Made by a program: the position numbers and the translations under genes. The notes beneath the pieces were generated by a model. The model made no database searches. It had not been told where the DNA came from and worked only from the letters and a program-made list of their open reading frames with translations. 64,000 nucleotides of DNA from Variovorax sp. V93 (lineage in GTDB: Bacteria; Pseudomonadota; Gammaproteobacteria; Burkholderiales; Burkholderiaceae_C): assembly GCF_041154485.1 (NCBI RefSeq), contig NZ_AP028669.1, positions 2,852,001 through 2,916,000 of the forward strand, read 5' to 3'. Of the stretch, positions 45,316 through 54,754 are shown in pieces. Every line of letters begins with the position of its first letter. Within the stretch, counting starts at the first letter, position 1.

Positions 45316-46755
45316 TCAGGCTTCGGGCGCGATGGCCTCGGCGTACTCGTAGAGCGCGCCCAGGATCTCTTCGCCGCGCTCGTCCGCGGTCTCGGACAGC
45401 GCATCGACTTCGCTGAACAGCATTTCGATGGTGCGCGCCCCGCCCTCGCCCTTGAACAGCCGCGCGGCGCGCAGCGCCTCCCAGCGTTCGGCCTCTTCCG
45501 GGCTGAGCAGCTCGGGCCAGTTGCGTGCACGGTAGCGAAAGAGGATTTCCTCGAGCCGCCCGTCGTCGAAGCCGGTGCGGTCCTTGGCGAGCTCCTCGGG
45601 CGACAGCGCGCGCAGCTGGTTCAGTCGGCGCCGGTCGCCGTTGCCGACGAAGCCGCCGTAGAGGTCCTCATCGACATCGGGCACCGCCTCCTTGGGGCGG
45701 GCGTACACCTGCGACCAGATGGCACTCATGTCGGGCAGGTCGCGCGCAATGGCCGCATGGCGCAGCGCTGCATCGAGGTCGACGTTCCAGCGCTCGGCCA
45801 TGGCCGGCGCGAGCGTGCGCAGGTTGCCGACGACCATGGGCGACTTGTTCAGGTGGATGCCCTTGACCGGCAGGCGGACCATGCCTTCAGGCAGGTCGGC
45901 GGTGCGCGTGAACAAGCGCAGGCGCAAAGTCTCAACGTCCAGATCGCGCAGCTCGCTGGGGTCGTGGGCCAGGTCCCAGGCGATCAGTTCGTTCTTGTTG
46001 GTTGGATGGCTCGCGAGCGGCCACATCACGCCGAGGCAGCCGCGCTCGACCGGGAACATGCCCGATACGTGCAGGAAAGGCCGCGCCGTCTCGCGCATGG
46101 CCGGCAGGCCGAGCTCGCTGGCAACGCGGTCCTTCTTGTGCAGGCCGAAGGCGAATTCGAACAGCTTGGGCTGGCGCTCGCGAATGAGCCGCGCCAGTGC
46201 GATGGTGGCGCGCACGTCGGACAGCGCATCGTGCGCGGACTCGTGCAGCAGGCCATTGGCGCGCGCCAGGTCCTCGAGCTTGAAGCTGGGCTTGCCGTCT
46301 TCCTTCTTCGGCCACTCGATGCCGTCGGGCCGCAGCGCATAGGTGAGGCGCACCACGTCCAGCAGGTCCCAGCGGCCGCAGTCGTTCTGCCATTCGCGGG
46401 CGTACGGGTCGATGAGGTTGCGCCAGAACAGGAAGCGCGTGACCTCGTCGTCGAAGCGGATGGTGTTGTAGCCCACGCCGATGGTGCCGGGCTGCGAGAA
46501 GGCCTTCTCGATCTGCGCGGCAAAGGCATGCTCGGGGATGCCGCGCTCCAGGCAGAGCTGGGGCGTGATGCCGGTGATCAGGCAGGCCTCGGGGCTGGGC
46601 AGGTAGTCGGGCGCCGGCTTGCAATAAATCATCAGCGGCTCGCCGATCTCATTGAGCTCGGCGTCGGTGCGGATGGCGGCAAACTGCGATGGCCGGTCGC
46701 GGCGCGGCACGGCGCCGAAGGTTTCGTAGTCGTGCCAGAGAAAGGTGTGGTTCAT
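45316..46755 (-). CDS. sbcB: Exodeoxyribonuclease I (SbcB)
   Basis: 479-aa 3'-5' single-strand DNA exonuclease of the DEDD family: motif I FLWHDYETFGA, VGYNTIRFDDE and motif III HESAHDALSDVRATIALA. The C-terminal SH3-like and helical domains are present (KSPMVVGNLRTL). The length is normal. It is convergent with codA (4-base gap) and begins one base from the stop of the cardiolipin synthase gene, which is upstream on the same strand. Confidence 0.95.
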   Translation of the reverse strand: MNHTFLWHDYETFGAVPRRDRPSQFAAIRTDAELNEIGEPLMIYCKPAPDYLPSPEACLITGITPQLCLERGIPEHAFAAQIEKAFSQPGTIGVGYNTIRFDDEVTRFLFWRNLIDPYAREWQNDCGRWDLLDVVRLTYALRPDGIEWPKKEDGKPSFKLEDLARANGLLHESAHDALSDVRATIALARLIRERQPKLFEFAFGLHKKDRVASELGLPAMRETARPFLHVSGMFPVERGCLGVMWPLASHPTNKNELIAWDLAHDPSELRDLDVETLRLRLFTRTADLPEGMVRLPVKGIHLNKSPMVVGNLRTLAPAMAERWNVDLDAALRHAAIARDLPDMSAIWSQVYARPKEAVPDVDEDLYGGFVGNGDRRRLNQLRALSPEELAKDRTGFDDGRLEEILFRYRARNWPELLSPEEAERWEALRAARLFKGEGGARTIEMLFSEVDALSETADERGEEILGALYEYAEAIAPEA

Positions 46756-48201
46756 TCAGAGCAAGGGGGAAAACAATCGTGCAAGCGCGTCGCCGAGGCG
46801 GCGCCAGAAACTCTGCGGCCGGTGGGCGCGCACCGCACCGGAGCTGTGGAGATCGGTCTCGAACTGCGCGGCCAGGGGGCGTGCCAGTTCGGGACCGTAG
46901 ACCACCGCGCTCACTTCGAAATTGAGCCTGAAGCTGCGGTTGTCGAAATTCGCGGTACCGATCATCGCGCAATGGTCGTCGACCACCAAGGTCTTGGAAT
47001 GCAGCATGCGCGCCTTGTACTCCCAGACCTTGACTCCCGACGCAATCAGCTCATCGAAGTAGGAGCGCGCGGCCGCGCTCACGATGGCCGAATCGCTGCG
47101 CCGCGGCACCAGGAGGCGCACGTCCACGCCGCGCAGTGCCGCGCTGGTGAGCGCCATCATGGCGGGCTCGCCGGGCACGAAGTACGGCGTGGTGAGCCAG
47201 GCCCGCTCGCTCGCCGAATGGATCGCCTCCACGTGCATGCGGTGGATGGGCTCCAGCATGTTGTCCGGGCCGCTGGTCACGATCTGCACGGGAATGTCGC
47301 CGGCTTCGACCTGCGGCAGCATCGCGCCCATCAGGTGGTCGATGTCGCGGAGGTCTTCGCCGGTGGCATAGGTCCAGTCCTCGAGGAAGGTGGTCTGAAG
47401 CCAGCGCACCGCGCTGCCCTCGATGCGCAGGTGGACGTCATGGTAGGCGTCGGGCCGGGTGCGCTTGTCTTCCTCGTCGGTGATGTTGACGCCGCCGGTA
47501 AAGCCCACGCGGCCGTCGCACACGACGATCTTGCGGTGGGTGCGGTAGTTGGTCACCGGGCGCAGGCGGCGGCCGATGCGCGTGTCGTGGAAGAGCGCAA
47601 CCTGCACGCCCGCGGCACGCAGCGGCGCCATGAACTTGCGGCCGATGCGCTTGGAGCCCAGTGCGTCGAGCAGCAGGCGCACGGCCACGCCCTGCCGGGC
47701 GCGCTCCACCAGCAGGTCGCGCAGCGCGGTGCCGATCTTGTCGGGCTCGAAGATGTAGTACTCGAGATGGATGTGGTCGCGCGCCGCGCGCACCGCGTCG
47801 AAGATGGCATCGAAGGTGCGCGCGCCGCCCGAAAGCAGCGCCACGCCCGTCGCGCTGGACACCGGCAGCCCACAGGCCGCGGTCCCCAGCCGTGCCATCT
47901 GCTGCAGCGCCGGCGGCGCGTTCTGCGCCGCGTCGCGCACGCGCGCCAGATCGGCCTGCGTATGCGCGCTGGCGCGGCTGCGCAGGCGCCTGACGCGCTG
48001 CTTGCGCAGGCGCTGCGGCCCGAGGAAGTAATAGATGACGAAGCCCGCGAACGGCAGCAATGCGAGCGACAGGATCCAGCTCATGGTGGACACCGGCGCG
48101 CGCTTCTGCATCACGATCCAGACCGACAGCACGGCGATATAGCCGCTCCAGGCCAGGGAGAGGCCGGTTTTCCATTCCTGGCTGAGTTCGGGGAGGATCA
48201 A
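46756..48201 (-). CDS. cls: Cardiolipin synthase (phospholipase D family)
   Basis: About 481-aa membrane enzyme condensing two phosphatidylglycerols. Two N-terminal helices (SLAWSGYIAVLSVWIVMQK and WILSLALLPFAGFVIYYFLG) are followed by two HKD motifs, HRKIVVCDGRVGFTGG and HSKTLVVDDHCAMIGTANFDNRS. The start is uncertain. A TTG at 48201 just before ILPELSQEW keeps the first helix; an ATG after the first helix would delete it. It ends one base from sbcB, so both may share a transcript. Confidence 0.88.
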   Translation of the reverse strand: MILPELSQEWKTGLSLAWSGYIAVLSVWIVMQKRAPVSTMSWILSLALLPFAGFVIYYFLGPQRLRKQRVRRLRSRASAHTQADLARVRDAAQNAPPALQQMARLGTAACGLPVSSATGVALLSGGARTFDAIFDAVRAARDHIHLEYYIFEPDKIGTALRDLLVERARQGVAVRLLLDALGSKRIGRKFMAPLRAAGVQVALFHDTRIGRRLRPVTNYRTHRKIVVCDGRVGFTGGVNITDEEDKRTRPDAYHDVHLRIEGSAVRWLQTTFLEDWTYATGEDLRDIDHLMGAMLPQVEAGDIPVQIVTSGPDNMLEPIHRMHVEAIHSASERAWLTTPYFVPGEPAMMALTSAALRGVDVRLLVPRRSDSAIVSAAARSYFDELIASGVKVWEYKARMLHSKTLVVDDHCAMIGTANFDNRSFRLNFEVSAVVYGPELARPLAAQFETDLHSSGAVRAHRPQSFWRRLGDALARLFSPLL

Positions 48202-48231
48202 AGTAAAACTGCGTACGGATAGATTTCGGCC

Positions 48232-48261
48232 AAAAAAAAGCCGGCAGCGAATGCTACCGGC
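48232..48261 (-). terminator. Terminator downstream of clpA
   Basis: On the minus strand GCCGGTAGC, loop ATTC and GCTGCCGGC are followed by eight T residues. It lies 50 bases after the clpA stop and also separates it from the cardiolipin synthase gene. Confidence 0.8.
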
Positions 48262-48310
48262 CTTTTGGGTACTGCCAGGAAGAGCGCGGAACCGGCTTTG
48301 CCGGTCCGCC

Positions 48311-50632
48311 TTATCCAGCAGCAGCTTCCTCGGCTTCGGGCTTGGACTTGCCTTCCTTCTTCGGCAGCGGCTGGATGTCCAGCTGCACTTCGCCCTTGTC
48401 GTCGATGTCGACCGACAGGCGGCCGCCATCGATCAGGCGTCCGAACAGCAGCTCGTCGGCCAGCGCGCGACGGATCGTGTCCTGGATCAGCCGCTGCATC
48501 GGGCGGGCGCCCATCAGCGGATCGAAGCCCTTCTTCGCCAGGTGCTTGCGCAGGCCATCGCTGAAAGTGACGTCGACCTTCTTCTCGGCCAGCTGCGTTT
48601 CCAGCTGCAGCAGGAACTTGTCGACCACGCGCAGGATGATCTGCTCGTCGAGCGCCTTGAAGCTCACGATCGCGTCCAGGCGGTTGCGGAACTCCGGCGT
48701 GAACAGGCGCTTGATGTCGGCCATCTCGTCGCCCGCCTGGCGCGGGTTGGTGAAGCCGATGGTCGCCTTGTTCATGGTCTCGGCACCCGCGTTGGTGGTC
48801 ATCACGATGATCACGTTGCGGAAGTCGGCCTTGCGTCCGTTGTTGTCCGTCAGGGTGCCGTGGTCCATGACCTGCAGCAGCACGTTGAAGATGTCCGGAT
48901 GCGCCTTCTCGATTTCGTCGAGCAGCAGCACCGCGTGCGGCTTCTTCGTGATGGCTTCGGTCAGCAGGCCGCCCTGGTCGAACCCGACGTAGCCCGGAGG
49001 CGCGCCGATCAGCCGGCTCACCGCATGGCGCTCCATGTATTCGGACATGTCGAAGCGGATGAGCTCGATGCCCATGATGTAGGCCAGCTGCTTGGCCGCT
49101 TCGGTCTTGCCGACGCCGGTGGGGCCGCTGAACAGGAACGAGCCGATCGGCTTGTCCTCGCGGCCGAGGCCCGAGCGCGCCATCTTGACGGCCGAAGCCA
49201 GCACCTCGAGCGCCTTGTCCTGGCCGAACACGACGCTCTTGAGGTCGCGCTCGATCGTCTGCAGCTTGCCGCGGTCGTCATTGCTGACGTTGGCCGGGGG
49301 AATGCGCGCGATCTTCGCGACGATGTCCTCGACCTCGGTCTTGCTGATGGTCTTCTTGCGCTTGTTCGCCGGCAGGATGCGCTGGGCAGCGCCGGCCTCG
49401 TCGATCACGTCGATGGCCTTGTCGGGCAGGTGGCGGTCGTTGATGTACTTGGCGCTCAGCTCGGCCGCGGCCTGCAGGGCCGCCACTGCGTACTTGACGC
49501 CATGGTGCTCTTCGAAACGCGACTTCAGGCCCTTCAGGATGTCGACGGTTTCCTGCACCGTCGGCTCGACCACGTCGACCTTCTGGAAACGGCGCGACAG
49601 GGCCGCGTCCTTCTCGAAGATGCCGCGGTATTCGCTGAAGGTGGTGGCGCCGATGCACTTGAGCTGGCCGCTCGAGAGCGCCGGCTTCAGCAGGTTCGAC
49701 GCGTCGAGCGTGCCGCCCGAGGCTGCGCCCGCACCGATCAGGGTGTGGATCTCGTCGATGAACAGGATCGCGTTCGGCTTGTCCTTGAGCGACTTGAGCA
49801 CGCCCTTCAGGCGCTGCTCGAAATCGCCGCGGTACTTGGTGCCGGCCAGCAGCGCGCCCATGTCGAGCGAATAGACCTGCGCCTCGGCGAGGATCTCGGG
49901 CACGTCGGTCTGCGTGATGCGCCAGGCCAGGCCCTCGGCGATGGCGGTCTTGCCCACCCCGGCCTCACCCACCAGCAGCGGGTTGTTCTTGCGCCGGCGG
50001 CACAGGATCTGGATCACGCGCTCGACCTCGTATTCGCGGCCGATCAGCGGATCGATCTTGCCGTCCTTGGCAAGCTGATTGAGGTTCTGCGTGAACTGCT
50101 CGAGCGGCGAAGCCTTCTCGTTCTTTTCCGCGCCGCCTTCTTCACCCTCGCCCGAGGGCGATTCGCTGCTGCCCTTGACGGCCTCGGGCGGATCGCTCTT
50201 CTTGATGCCGTGGGCAATGAAGTTCACCACGTCCAGGCGGGTCACGCCCTGCTGGTGGAGGTAGTACACCGCGTGCGAGTCCTTCTCGCCGAAGATCGCG
50301 ACCAGCACGTTGGCGCCGGTGACTTCCTTCTTGCCGTTGCCGGTGGACTGCACGTGCATGATGGCGCGCTGGATCACGCGCTGGAAACCCAGCGTCGGCT
50401 GGGTGTCTACATCGTCGGTACCCGCCACCTGGGGCGTGTTGTCCTTGATGAAGTTGGTGAGCGACGCCCGCAGGTCGTCGACGTTGGCCGAGCAGGCGCG
50501 CAGGACCTCTGCGGCGCTCGGGTTGTCCAGCAAAGCGAGCAACAGATGCTCCACGGTGATGAACTCGTGGCGCTGCTGCCTGGCCTCGACGAAGGCCATG
50601 TGCAAGCTGACTTCCAGTTCCTGGGCAATCAT
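48311..50632 (-). CDS. clpA: ATP-dependent Clp protease ATP-binding subunit ClpA
   Basis: 773-aa AAA+ unfoldase: N-terminal double Clp-N domain ([31 protein letters not shown]), D1 with [15 protein letters not shown] and [15 protein letters not shown]2 with [15 protein letters not shown] and [14 protein letters not shown], and the ClpP-docking IGF-type loop in TIGFTNPR. There is a Ser/Glu-rich linker at about residues 150-175. It feeds N-degron and other substrates to ClpP. It is 67 bases downstream of its adaptor clpS. Confidence 0.97.
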   Translation of the reverse strand: MIAQELEVSLHMAFVEARQQRHEFITVEHLLLALLDNPSAAEVLRACSANVDDLRASLTNFIKDNTPQVAGTDDVDTQPTLGFQRVIQRAIMHVQSTGNGKKEVTGANVLVAIFGEKDSHAVYYLHQQGVTRLDVVNFIAHGIKKSDPPEAVKGSSESPSGEGEEGGAEKNEKASPLEQFTQNLNQLAKDGKIDPLIGREYEVERVIQILCRRRKNNPLLVGEAGVGKTAIAEGLAWRITQTDVPEILAEAQVYSLDMGALLAGTKYRGDFEQRLKGVLKSLKDKPNAILFIDEIHTLIGAGAASGGTLDASNLLKPALSSGQLKCIGATTFSEYRGIFEKDAALSRRFQKVDVVEPTVQETVDILKGLKSRFEEHHGVKYAVAALQAAAELSAKYINDRHLPDKAIDVIDEAGAAQRILPANKRKKTISKTEVEDIVAKIARIPPANVSNDDRGKLQTIERDLKSVVFGQDKALEVLASAVKMARSGLGREDKPIGSFLFSGPTGVGKTEAAKQLAYIMGIELIRFDMSEYMERHAVSRLIGAPPGYVGFDQGGLLTEAITKKPHAVLLLDEIEKAHPDIFNVLLQVMDHGTLTDNNGRKADFRNVIIVMTTNAGAETMNKATIGFTNPRQAGDEMADIKRLFTPEFRNRLDAIVSFKALDEQIILRVVDKFLLQLETQLAEKKVDVTFSDGLRKHLAKKGFDPLMGARPMQRLIQDTIRRALADELLFGRLIDGGRLSVDIDDKGEVQLDIQPLPKKEGKSKPEAEEAAAG

Positions 50633-50699
50633 GTGATTTCCTTTTGCCTTGCTGTAAATAAATTCTCAGATGGGTTTGAGCGCGCGCAATTCAACTGGT

Positions 50700-51059
50700 T
50701 CACACGATGGGCTCGCTGACGCATTGCAGCGGATGCCCGGCCTGGTGCGCGGCCTCCATCACCTGATTGACCTTGGTGGCCGCCAGGTCGCGGGAATAGA
50801 CCCCACAAACGCCACGGCCATCGAGGTGGATTTTGAGCATGATCTGGGTCGCGGTTTCGCGATCCTTATTGAAATATTCCTGCAGCACGACGATCACGAA
50901 CTCCATGGGCGTGTAGTCGTCGTTCAGCATGACGACCTGGTACATCTGGGGCGGCGCGGTTTTCTGCGGCCGCCGCTCCAGAACGACCGAATCTCCGTCG
51001 TCCCCGGCCGGTTTCTGGGCCGGCGGAGTGCTGGGAGTCTTGGGAATTCTCGTTGCCAT
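50700..51059 (-). CDS. clpS: ATP-dependent Clp protease adaptor ClpS
   Basis: 119-aa adaptor that presents N-end-rule substrates to ClpA. The core [21 protein letters not shown] forms the N-degron pocket and ClpA contact, and [18 protein letters not shown] is typical. A disordered N-terminal extension (about residues 1-38, Pro/Lys rich) contacts ClpA in relatives. The start ATG 51059 is followed by clpA on the same strand. Confidence 0.96.
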   Translation of the reverse strand: MATRIPKTPSTPPAQKPAGDDGDSVVLERRPQKTAPPQMYQVVMLNDDYTPMEFVIVVLQEYFNKDRETATQIMLKIHLDGRGVCGVYSRDLAATKVNQVMEAAHQAGHPLQCVSEPIV

Positions 51060-51290
51060 AAAAAAGATTCTATAGAGCGTGCAAGCACCGTGCCGGCGCA
51101 AGAAGACTTGGTGGCGCGTATTCGACAAATCAAGGGGCTTGCGTCGTGCACGACACCACAGACCGTGCAGAAAAATCTGCCCTCCGCCTGCGCCGCAGCA
51201 TAAATATTACGCGGCACCCGCCCGGAAAAAAATGGGTATTTGGAGCAAGGTGTTCCATTTCTCAACCTGGCCCGCCTTGCCGTGCCGGAT
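51060..51290. other. Gene-free interval between icd and clpS
   Basis: No convincing gene is seen on either strand. It must hold the clpS promoter: on the minus strand TATAGAAT lies about 10-15 bases before the clpS ATG, which suggests a very short leader or a TSS near the start. A cold-shock gene often found beside clpS in this group is not present here. Confidence 0.5.
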
Positions 51291-51326
51291 GAAGAAAAGC
51301 CCTCGAGACCGGGCGGTCTCGAGGGC
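51291..51326 (-). terminator. Strong terminator of icd
   Basis: On the minus strand a 12-bp perfect stem (GCCCTCGAGACC / GGTCTCGAGGGC) with a GCCC loop is followed by TTTTCTTC. It lies 38 bases after the icd stop. Confidence 0.88.
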
Positions 51327-51364
51327 CTTGGCTGCGCGGCGCCGGAGCGCCGCTGCTCGCGCAA

Positions 51365-52624
51365 TTACATGTGGTCGATCATGACTTGGCCGAAGCCCGA
51401 GCAGCTCACTTGCGTGGCGCCGTCCATCAGGCGGGCGAAGTCGTAGGTGACCTTCTTGCTGGCGATCGACTTTTCCATCGAGCTGATGATCAGGTCGGCT
51501 GCTTCGGTCCAGCCCATGTGGCGCAGCATCATTTCGGCCGAGAGGATCTCGGAACCGGGGTTCACGTAGTCCTTGCCGGCGTACTTGGGAGCTGTGCCGT
51601 GGGTGGCTTCGAACATGGCGACGGTGTCGCTCAGGTTCGCGCCCGGAGCGATGCCGATGCCGCCGACCTGGGCCGCCAGCGCGTCGGACACGTAGTCGCC
51701 GTTCAGGTTGAGCGTGGCAATCACGCTGTATTCGGCGGGGCGCAGGAGGATCTGCTGCAGGAACGCGTCGGCGATGCTGTCCTTGACGGTGATTTCCTTG
51801 CCCGTCTTGGGGTTCTTGAACTTCATCCAGGGGCCGCCGTCGATCAGCTCGGCGCCGAACTCCTTGGCAGCCAGGGCATAGGCCCAGTCGCGGAAGCCAC
51901 CTTCGGTGAACTTCATGATGTTGCCCTTGTGCACGATGGTGACGCTGGGCTTGTCGTTATCCACCGCGTACTGCAGTGCCTTGCGCACGAGGCGCTCGGT
52001 GCCTTCCTTCGACACGGGCTTGACGCCGATGCCCGAGGTGTTGGGGAAGCGGATCTTCTTGACGCCCAGTTCGTCCTGCAGGAACTTGATGAGCTTCTTG
52101 GCCTTGTCGCTTTCGGCTTCGAACTCGATGCCGGCGTAGATGTCTTCCGAGTTCTCGCGGAAGATGACCATGTTGGTCTTGTGCGGCTCGCGCACCGGGC
52201 TGGGCACGCCTTCGAAGTACTGGATGGGGCGCAGGCAGACGTAGAGGTCGAGTTCCTGGCGCAGCGCAACGTTCAGCGAGCGGATGCCGCCGCCGACGGG
52301 CGTGGTGAGCGGACCCTTGATGGACACCACGTAGTCGCGCACGGCGTGCAGCGTTTCCTCGGGCAGCCAGACGTCGGGGCCGTAGACCTTGGTCGACTTT
52401 TCGCCGGCATAGACTTCCATCCAGTGGATCTTCTTCTTGCCGCCGTAGGCCTTGGCCACTGCAGCATCCACCACCTTGAGCATCACCGGGGTGATGTCCA
52501 GACCCGTGCCGTCGCCTTCGATGAAGGGGATGATCGGCTGATCAGGCACATTGAGCGAGTTGTCGGCGTTGACCGTGATCTTCTGGCCTTCGGCCGGGAC
52601 TTTGATGTGCTGGTAGCTGGACAT
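51365..52624 (-). CDS. icd: NADP-dependent isocitrate dehydrogenase
   Basis: 419-aa TCA-cycle enzyme. It starts [17 protein letters not shown] and has [19 protein letters not shown], the substrate/phosphorylation loop [21 protein letters not shown] (the Ser that AceK phosphorylates in relatives), [15 protein letters not shown] and [19 protein letters not shown]. The length fits the E. coli-type homodimer. The promoter region carries a palindrome and a spaced direct repeat, described separately. A strong terminator follows. Confidence 0.97.
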   Translation of the reverse strand: MSSYQHIKVPAEGQKITVNADNSLNVPDQPIIPFIEGDGTGLDITPVMLKVVDAAVAKAYGGKKKIHWMEVYAGEKSTKVYGPDVWLPEETLHAVRDYVVSIKGPLTTPVGGGIRSLNVALRQELDLYVCLRPIQYFEGVPSPVREPHKTNMVIFRENSEDIYAGIEFEAESDKAKKLIKFLQDELGVKKIRFPNTSGIGVKPVSKEGTERLVRKALQYAVDNDKPSVTIVHKGNIMKFTEGGFRDWAYALAAKEFGAELIDGGPWMKFKNPKTGKEITVKDSIADAFLQQILLRPAEYSVIATLNLNGDYVSDALAAQVGGIGIAPGANLSDTVAMFEATHGTAPKYAGKDYVNPGSEILSAEMMLRHMGWTEAADLIISSMEKSIASKKVTYDFARLMDGATQVSCSGFGQVMIDHM

Positions 52625-52662
52625 GAGGGGGAATGACTCCGGGAGTGACGTAATTCGGACGA

Positions 52663-52725
52663 CTGTCTGCGAATTCAGACAGCGATGGGGAATCGCTGTA
52701 CAGCCCGCGAACAAATCGCTGTACA
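52663..52725. promoter_or_regulatory. Operator-like repeats upstream of icd
   Basis: CTGTCTG-N6-CAGACAG is a perfect 7-bp inverted repeat (52663-52682), 38 bases before the icd start. Next, AATCGCTGTACA occurs twice (52691-52702 and 52714-52725), 23 bases start to start (about two helical turns); the first includes the palindrome GCTGTACAGC. These are probably transcription-factor sites in the region shared with the divergent secreted-protein gene. Confidence 0.5.
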
Positions 52726-52843
52726 TTTTAGACGCAACCCATCAGCTGGCGTTTGTCAACCTAAGAGACAATGGTCTCGTTAGTGGCTGACCTTCTGCTC
52801 GCCGGGAGGCGTTTCCAACCAATTCTCGATAGAGGAATCATCA

Positions 52844-53167
52844 ATGAGCAAAATTCTCGCAGTCATGATCGCTGGCCTGTTCGCCGCTGGCGCCTACGCC
52901 CAGAACCCCACCGGCACCACGCCCGAGCAAGGGAACGCCACCAACAGCAAGCCGCAAGCGCGCGCTGAAGCCAAGAAGGAAGCCAAGCCCGCCGGTCAAG
53001 TGGCTGCTCCCGCTGGCGACATCGCCAAGACGCCCGAAGGCGGCGCAGTCGGTGCCGACAAGGCTGCAGCAGCTGGCGAAAAGCGCGCCAGCACGCGCGA
53101 CCAGCGCCGCCGCAACAAGGACGGCAGCGTCAAGCGCAAGTCGACCCAAGGCGGCACCCCGCAGTAA
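52844..53167 (+). CDS. Secreted Ala/Lys-rich protein, unknown function (paralogue 1)
   Basis: 107-aa protein. The signal peptide MSKILAVMIAGLFAAGAYAQ is almost the same as that of the next gene (MNKLLAALVAGLFAAGAFAQ). The mature part is low complexity: Ala, Lys, Gly and Pro, with KKEAKPAGQ and a basic tail RASTRDQRRRNKDGSVKRKS. It looks intrinsically disordered. GAGGAA lies upstream of the ATG. A terminator directly follows, so it forms its own transcript. Such proteins are sometimes labelled TolA-like because of composition only. Confidence 0.75.
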   Translation: MSKILAVMIAGLFAAGAYAQNPTGTTPEQGNATNSKPQARAEAKKEAKPAGQVAAPAGDIAKTPEGGAVGADKAAAAGEKRASTRDQRRRNKDGSVKRKSTQGGTPQ

Positions 53168-53185
53168 GTCGGCCCAGGCCGTACG

Positions 53186-53214
53186 AAAAAGCGCTCCGAG
53201 GAGCGCTTTTTTTT
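53186..53214 (+). terminator. Terminator of the first secreted Ala/Lys-rich gene
   Basis: AAAAAGCGCTC, loop CGAG, GAGCGC and eight T residues. With A residues before the stem it could also stop transcripts from the other side. Confidence 0.85.
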
Positions 53215-53320
53215 CGCTTGCGGCAACGATTCGGCTGTCAACCGGCATGAGCAGCTGCCGCGTTGAATGGTCACCTTCCGAAGGGAGGTAGTCCATATCA
53301 ACAATCTCAAAGGATGTCTC

Positions 53321-53509
53321 ATGAACAAGCTGCTCGCAGCCCTCGTCGCCGGTCTCTTCGCAGCCGGCGCTTTTGCGCAAACTCCGCCCGCACCCGCACC
53401 GGCCGCTCCTGCCGCCGTTCACAAGGCAAAGCCGATGAAGCACGCCGTCAAGAAGCACAAGGTTCGCCACGTGGCCAAGGCGCACGCGGCTGCAGCCAAG
53501 AAGGTGTAA
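53321..53509 (+). CDS. Secreted Ala/Lys/His-rich protein, unknown function (paralogue 2)
   Basis: 62-aa protein. After a signal peptide cleaved near FAQ-TPP, the mature 40 or so residues are Pro/Ala rich and then basic with many His and Lys (KPMKHAVKKHKVRHVAKAH). AAGGA precedes ATG 53321. The near-identical signal peptide to the previous gene suggests duplication followed by divergence. The His/Lys content could favour metal or nucleic-acid/polyanion binding, but this is speculation. Confidence 0.72.
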   Translation: MNKLLAALVAGLFAAGAFAQTPPAPAPAAPAAVHKAKPMKHAVKKHKVRHVAKAHAAAAKKV

Positions 53510-53527
53510 GCTTCCACGCTCACCGGC

Positions 53528-53553
53528 AATGCCCGCATCAGCGGGCATTTTTA
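53528..53553 (+). terminator. Terminator of the second secreted gene
   Basis: AATGCCCGC, loop ATCA, GCGGGCATT and further T residues. It lies 18 bases after the stop. Confidence 0.85.
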
Positions 53554-53594
53554 TTGGCCCGGCGTCCTTGGACCCTGCCCTGAAAGAAGCTCCG

Positions 53595-54053
53595 ATGTTC
53601 CAGCGTTTTGCCGCCCTGCTCCTGCTTGCCACCTCCCTGATGGGCTCCGCGCTGGCCCAGCAGCAACCCCAGACCGATCTGCAACGCACGCAGCTGTCCG
53701 TTGGCCTGTACAAGATCGATGCGCAAGTCGCACAGACGCCTCGGCAGCGGGAAATCGGCCTGATGTTCCGCAAGGAGATGCCGCAGGCCGAAGGCATGAT
53801 CTTCGTTTTCGACCAGCCGGCCACCCAGTGCTTCTGGATGCGCAACACGCTGCTGCCGCTGACCGCCGCCTTCGTGGCGGACGATGGCCGCATCGTCAAC
53901 CTGGTCGACATGCAGCCCATGACCGAGAACTCCCACTGCTCCGAGGAGCCTGTGCGCTTCGTGCTCGAGATGAACCAAGGCTGGTTCGCCAAGAAGAACA
54001 TCAAGAAGGGCGCCAGGCTCGGCGGCGAACTGTTCGCCGCTTCGAAGCGCTGA
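53595..54053 (+). CDS. DUF192 family secreted protein
   Basis: 152-aa exported protein. A signal peptide (FAALLLLATSLMGSALAQ) precedes a DUF192 domain with TPRQREIGLMFRKEM, GMIFVFDQP and CFWMRNTLLPL, the family's core motifs. The role of DUF192 is not known. ATG 53595 is preferred over an in-frame ATG at 53529 because that one lies inside the preceding terminator and would disrupt the signal peptide. Confidence 0.88.
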   Translation: MFQRFAALLLLATSLMGSALAQQQPQTDLQRTQLSVGLYKIDAQVAQTPRQREIGLMFRKEMPQAEGMIFVFDQPATQCFWMRNTLLPLTAAFVADDGRIVNLVDMQPMTENSHCSEEPVRFVLEMNQGWFAKKNIKKGARLGGELFAASKR

Positions 54054-54076
54054 GCACCCGCCTTCCTCCGGCCCAC

Positions 54077-54106
54077 GAAAAAGCCGACCCTGGGGTCGGC
54101 TTTTTC
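54077..54106. terminator. Bidirectional terminator between the DUF192 gene and sodB
   Basis: GAAAAAGCCGACC, loop CTGG, GGTCGGCTTTTTC is a 13-bp perfect stem with A and T tracts on both sides, suited to both convergent genes. Confidence 0.9.
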
Positions 54107-54122
54107 ATTGGGAAAACCCGGT

Positions 54123-54704
54123 TCAGCCGAAGTTCTTGGCCGCGAAGTCCCAGTTCACCAGCTTGGCCAGGAAGGTCTCGACGAACTTCGGGCGCAGGTT
54201 GCGGTAATCGATGTAATAGGCGTGCTCCCAGACGTCCACCGTCAGCACCGGGGTGTCGCCGGTGGTCAGCGGCGTGCCCGCGGCGCCCATGTTCACGATG
54301 TCCAGCGAGCCGTCGGCCTTCTTCACCAGCCAGGTCCAGCCCGAACCGAAGTTGCCCACGGCCGACTTCACGAACGCTTCCTTGAACGCGTCGTAGCTGC
54401 CCCACTTGGCATCGATGGCCTTGGCCAGCGCACCGCTCGGAGCACCGCCGCCCTGGGGCTTCATGCAGCTCCAGAAGAAGGTGTGGTTCCAGATCTGGGC
54501 GGCGTTGTTGTAGATGCCGCCGCTGGACTTCTTGACGATTTCCTCAAGGGGCATCGATTCGAACTCGGTGCCCTTTTGCAGGTTGTTGAGGTTCACCACG
54601 TAGGCGTTGTGGTGCTTGCCGTAGTGGTACTCGAGCGTTTCCTTCGAGTACTCGGGTGCCAGCGCGTCAAGAGCGTATGGCAGGGGTGGGAGCACATGTT
54701 CCAT
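54123..54704 (-). CDS. sodB: Superoxide dismutase, Fe (or cambialistic) type
   Basis: 193-aa cytoplasmic enzyme with no signal peptide. Metal ligands: His in [12 protein letters not shown], His in QIWNHTFFW, and Asp/His in [21 protein letters not shown] with the Gln-free GGGAPSG region and FGSGWTWLV is the iron-type pattern. It converts superoxide to peroxide and oxygen. Ends 16 bases from the shared terminator. Confidence 0.95.
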   Translation of the reverse strand: MEHVLPPLPYALDALAPEYSKETLEYHYGKHHNAYVVNLNNLQKGTEFESMPLEEIVKKSSGGIYNNAAQIWNHTFFWSCMKPQGGGAPSGALAKAIDAKWGSYDAFKEAFVKSAVGNFGSGWTWLVKKADGSLDIVNMGAAGTPLTTGDTPVLTVDVWEHAYYIDYRNLRPKFVETFLAKLVNWDFAAKNFG

Positions 54705-54754
54705 GGGTTTTTCTCGTGGGTTGGTTGTGGGGAATAAAGGATTCTAGAAAGGAA

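Noticed and set aside
51060..51364. Cold-shock protein gene upstream of clpS
   Set aside because: No frame with the GTVKWFN-type core was found on either strand.
53529..53594. N-terminal extension of the DUF192 protein from ATG 53529
   Set aside because: That ATG lies within the preceding terminator stem and the added residues would mask a clean signal peptide.
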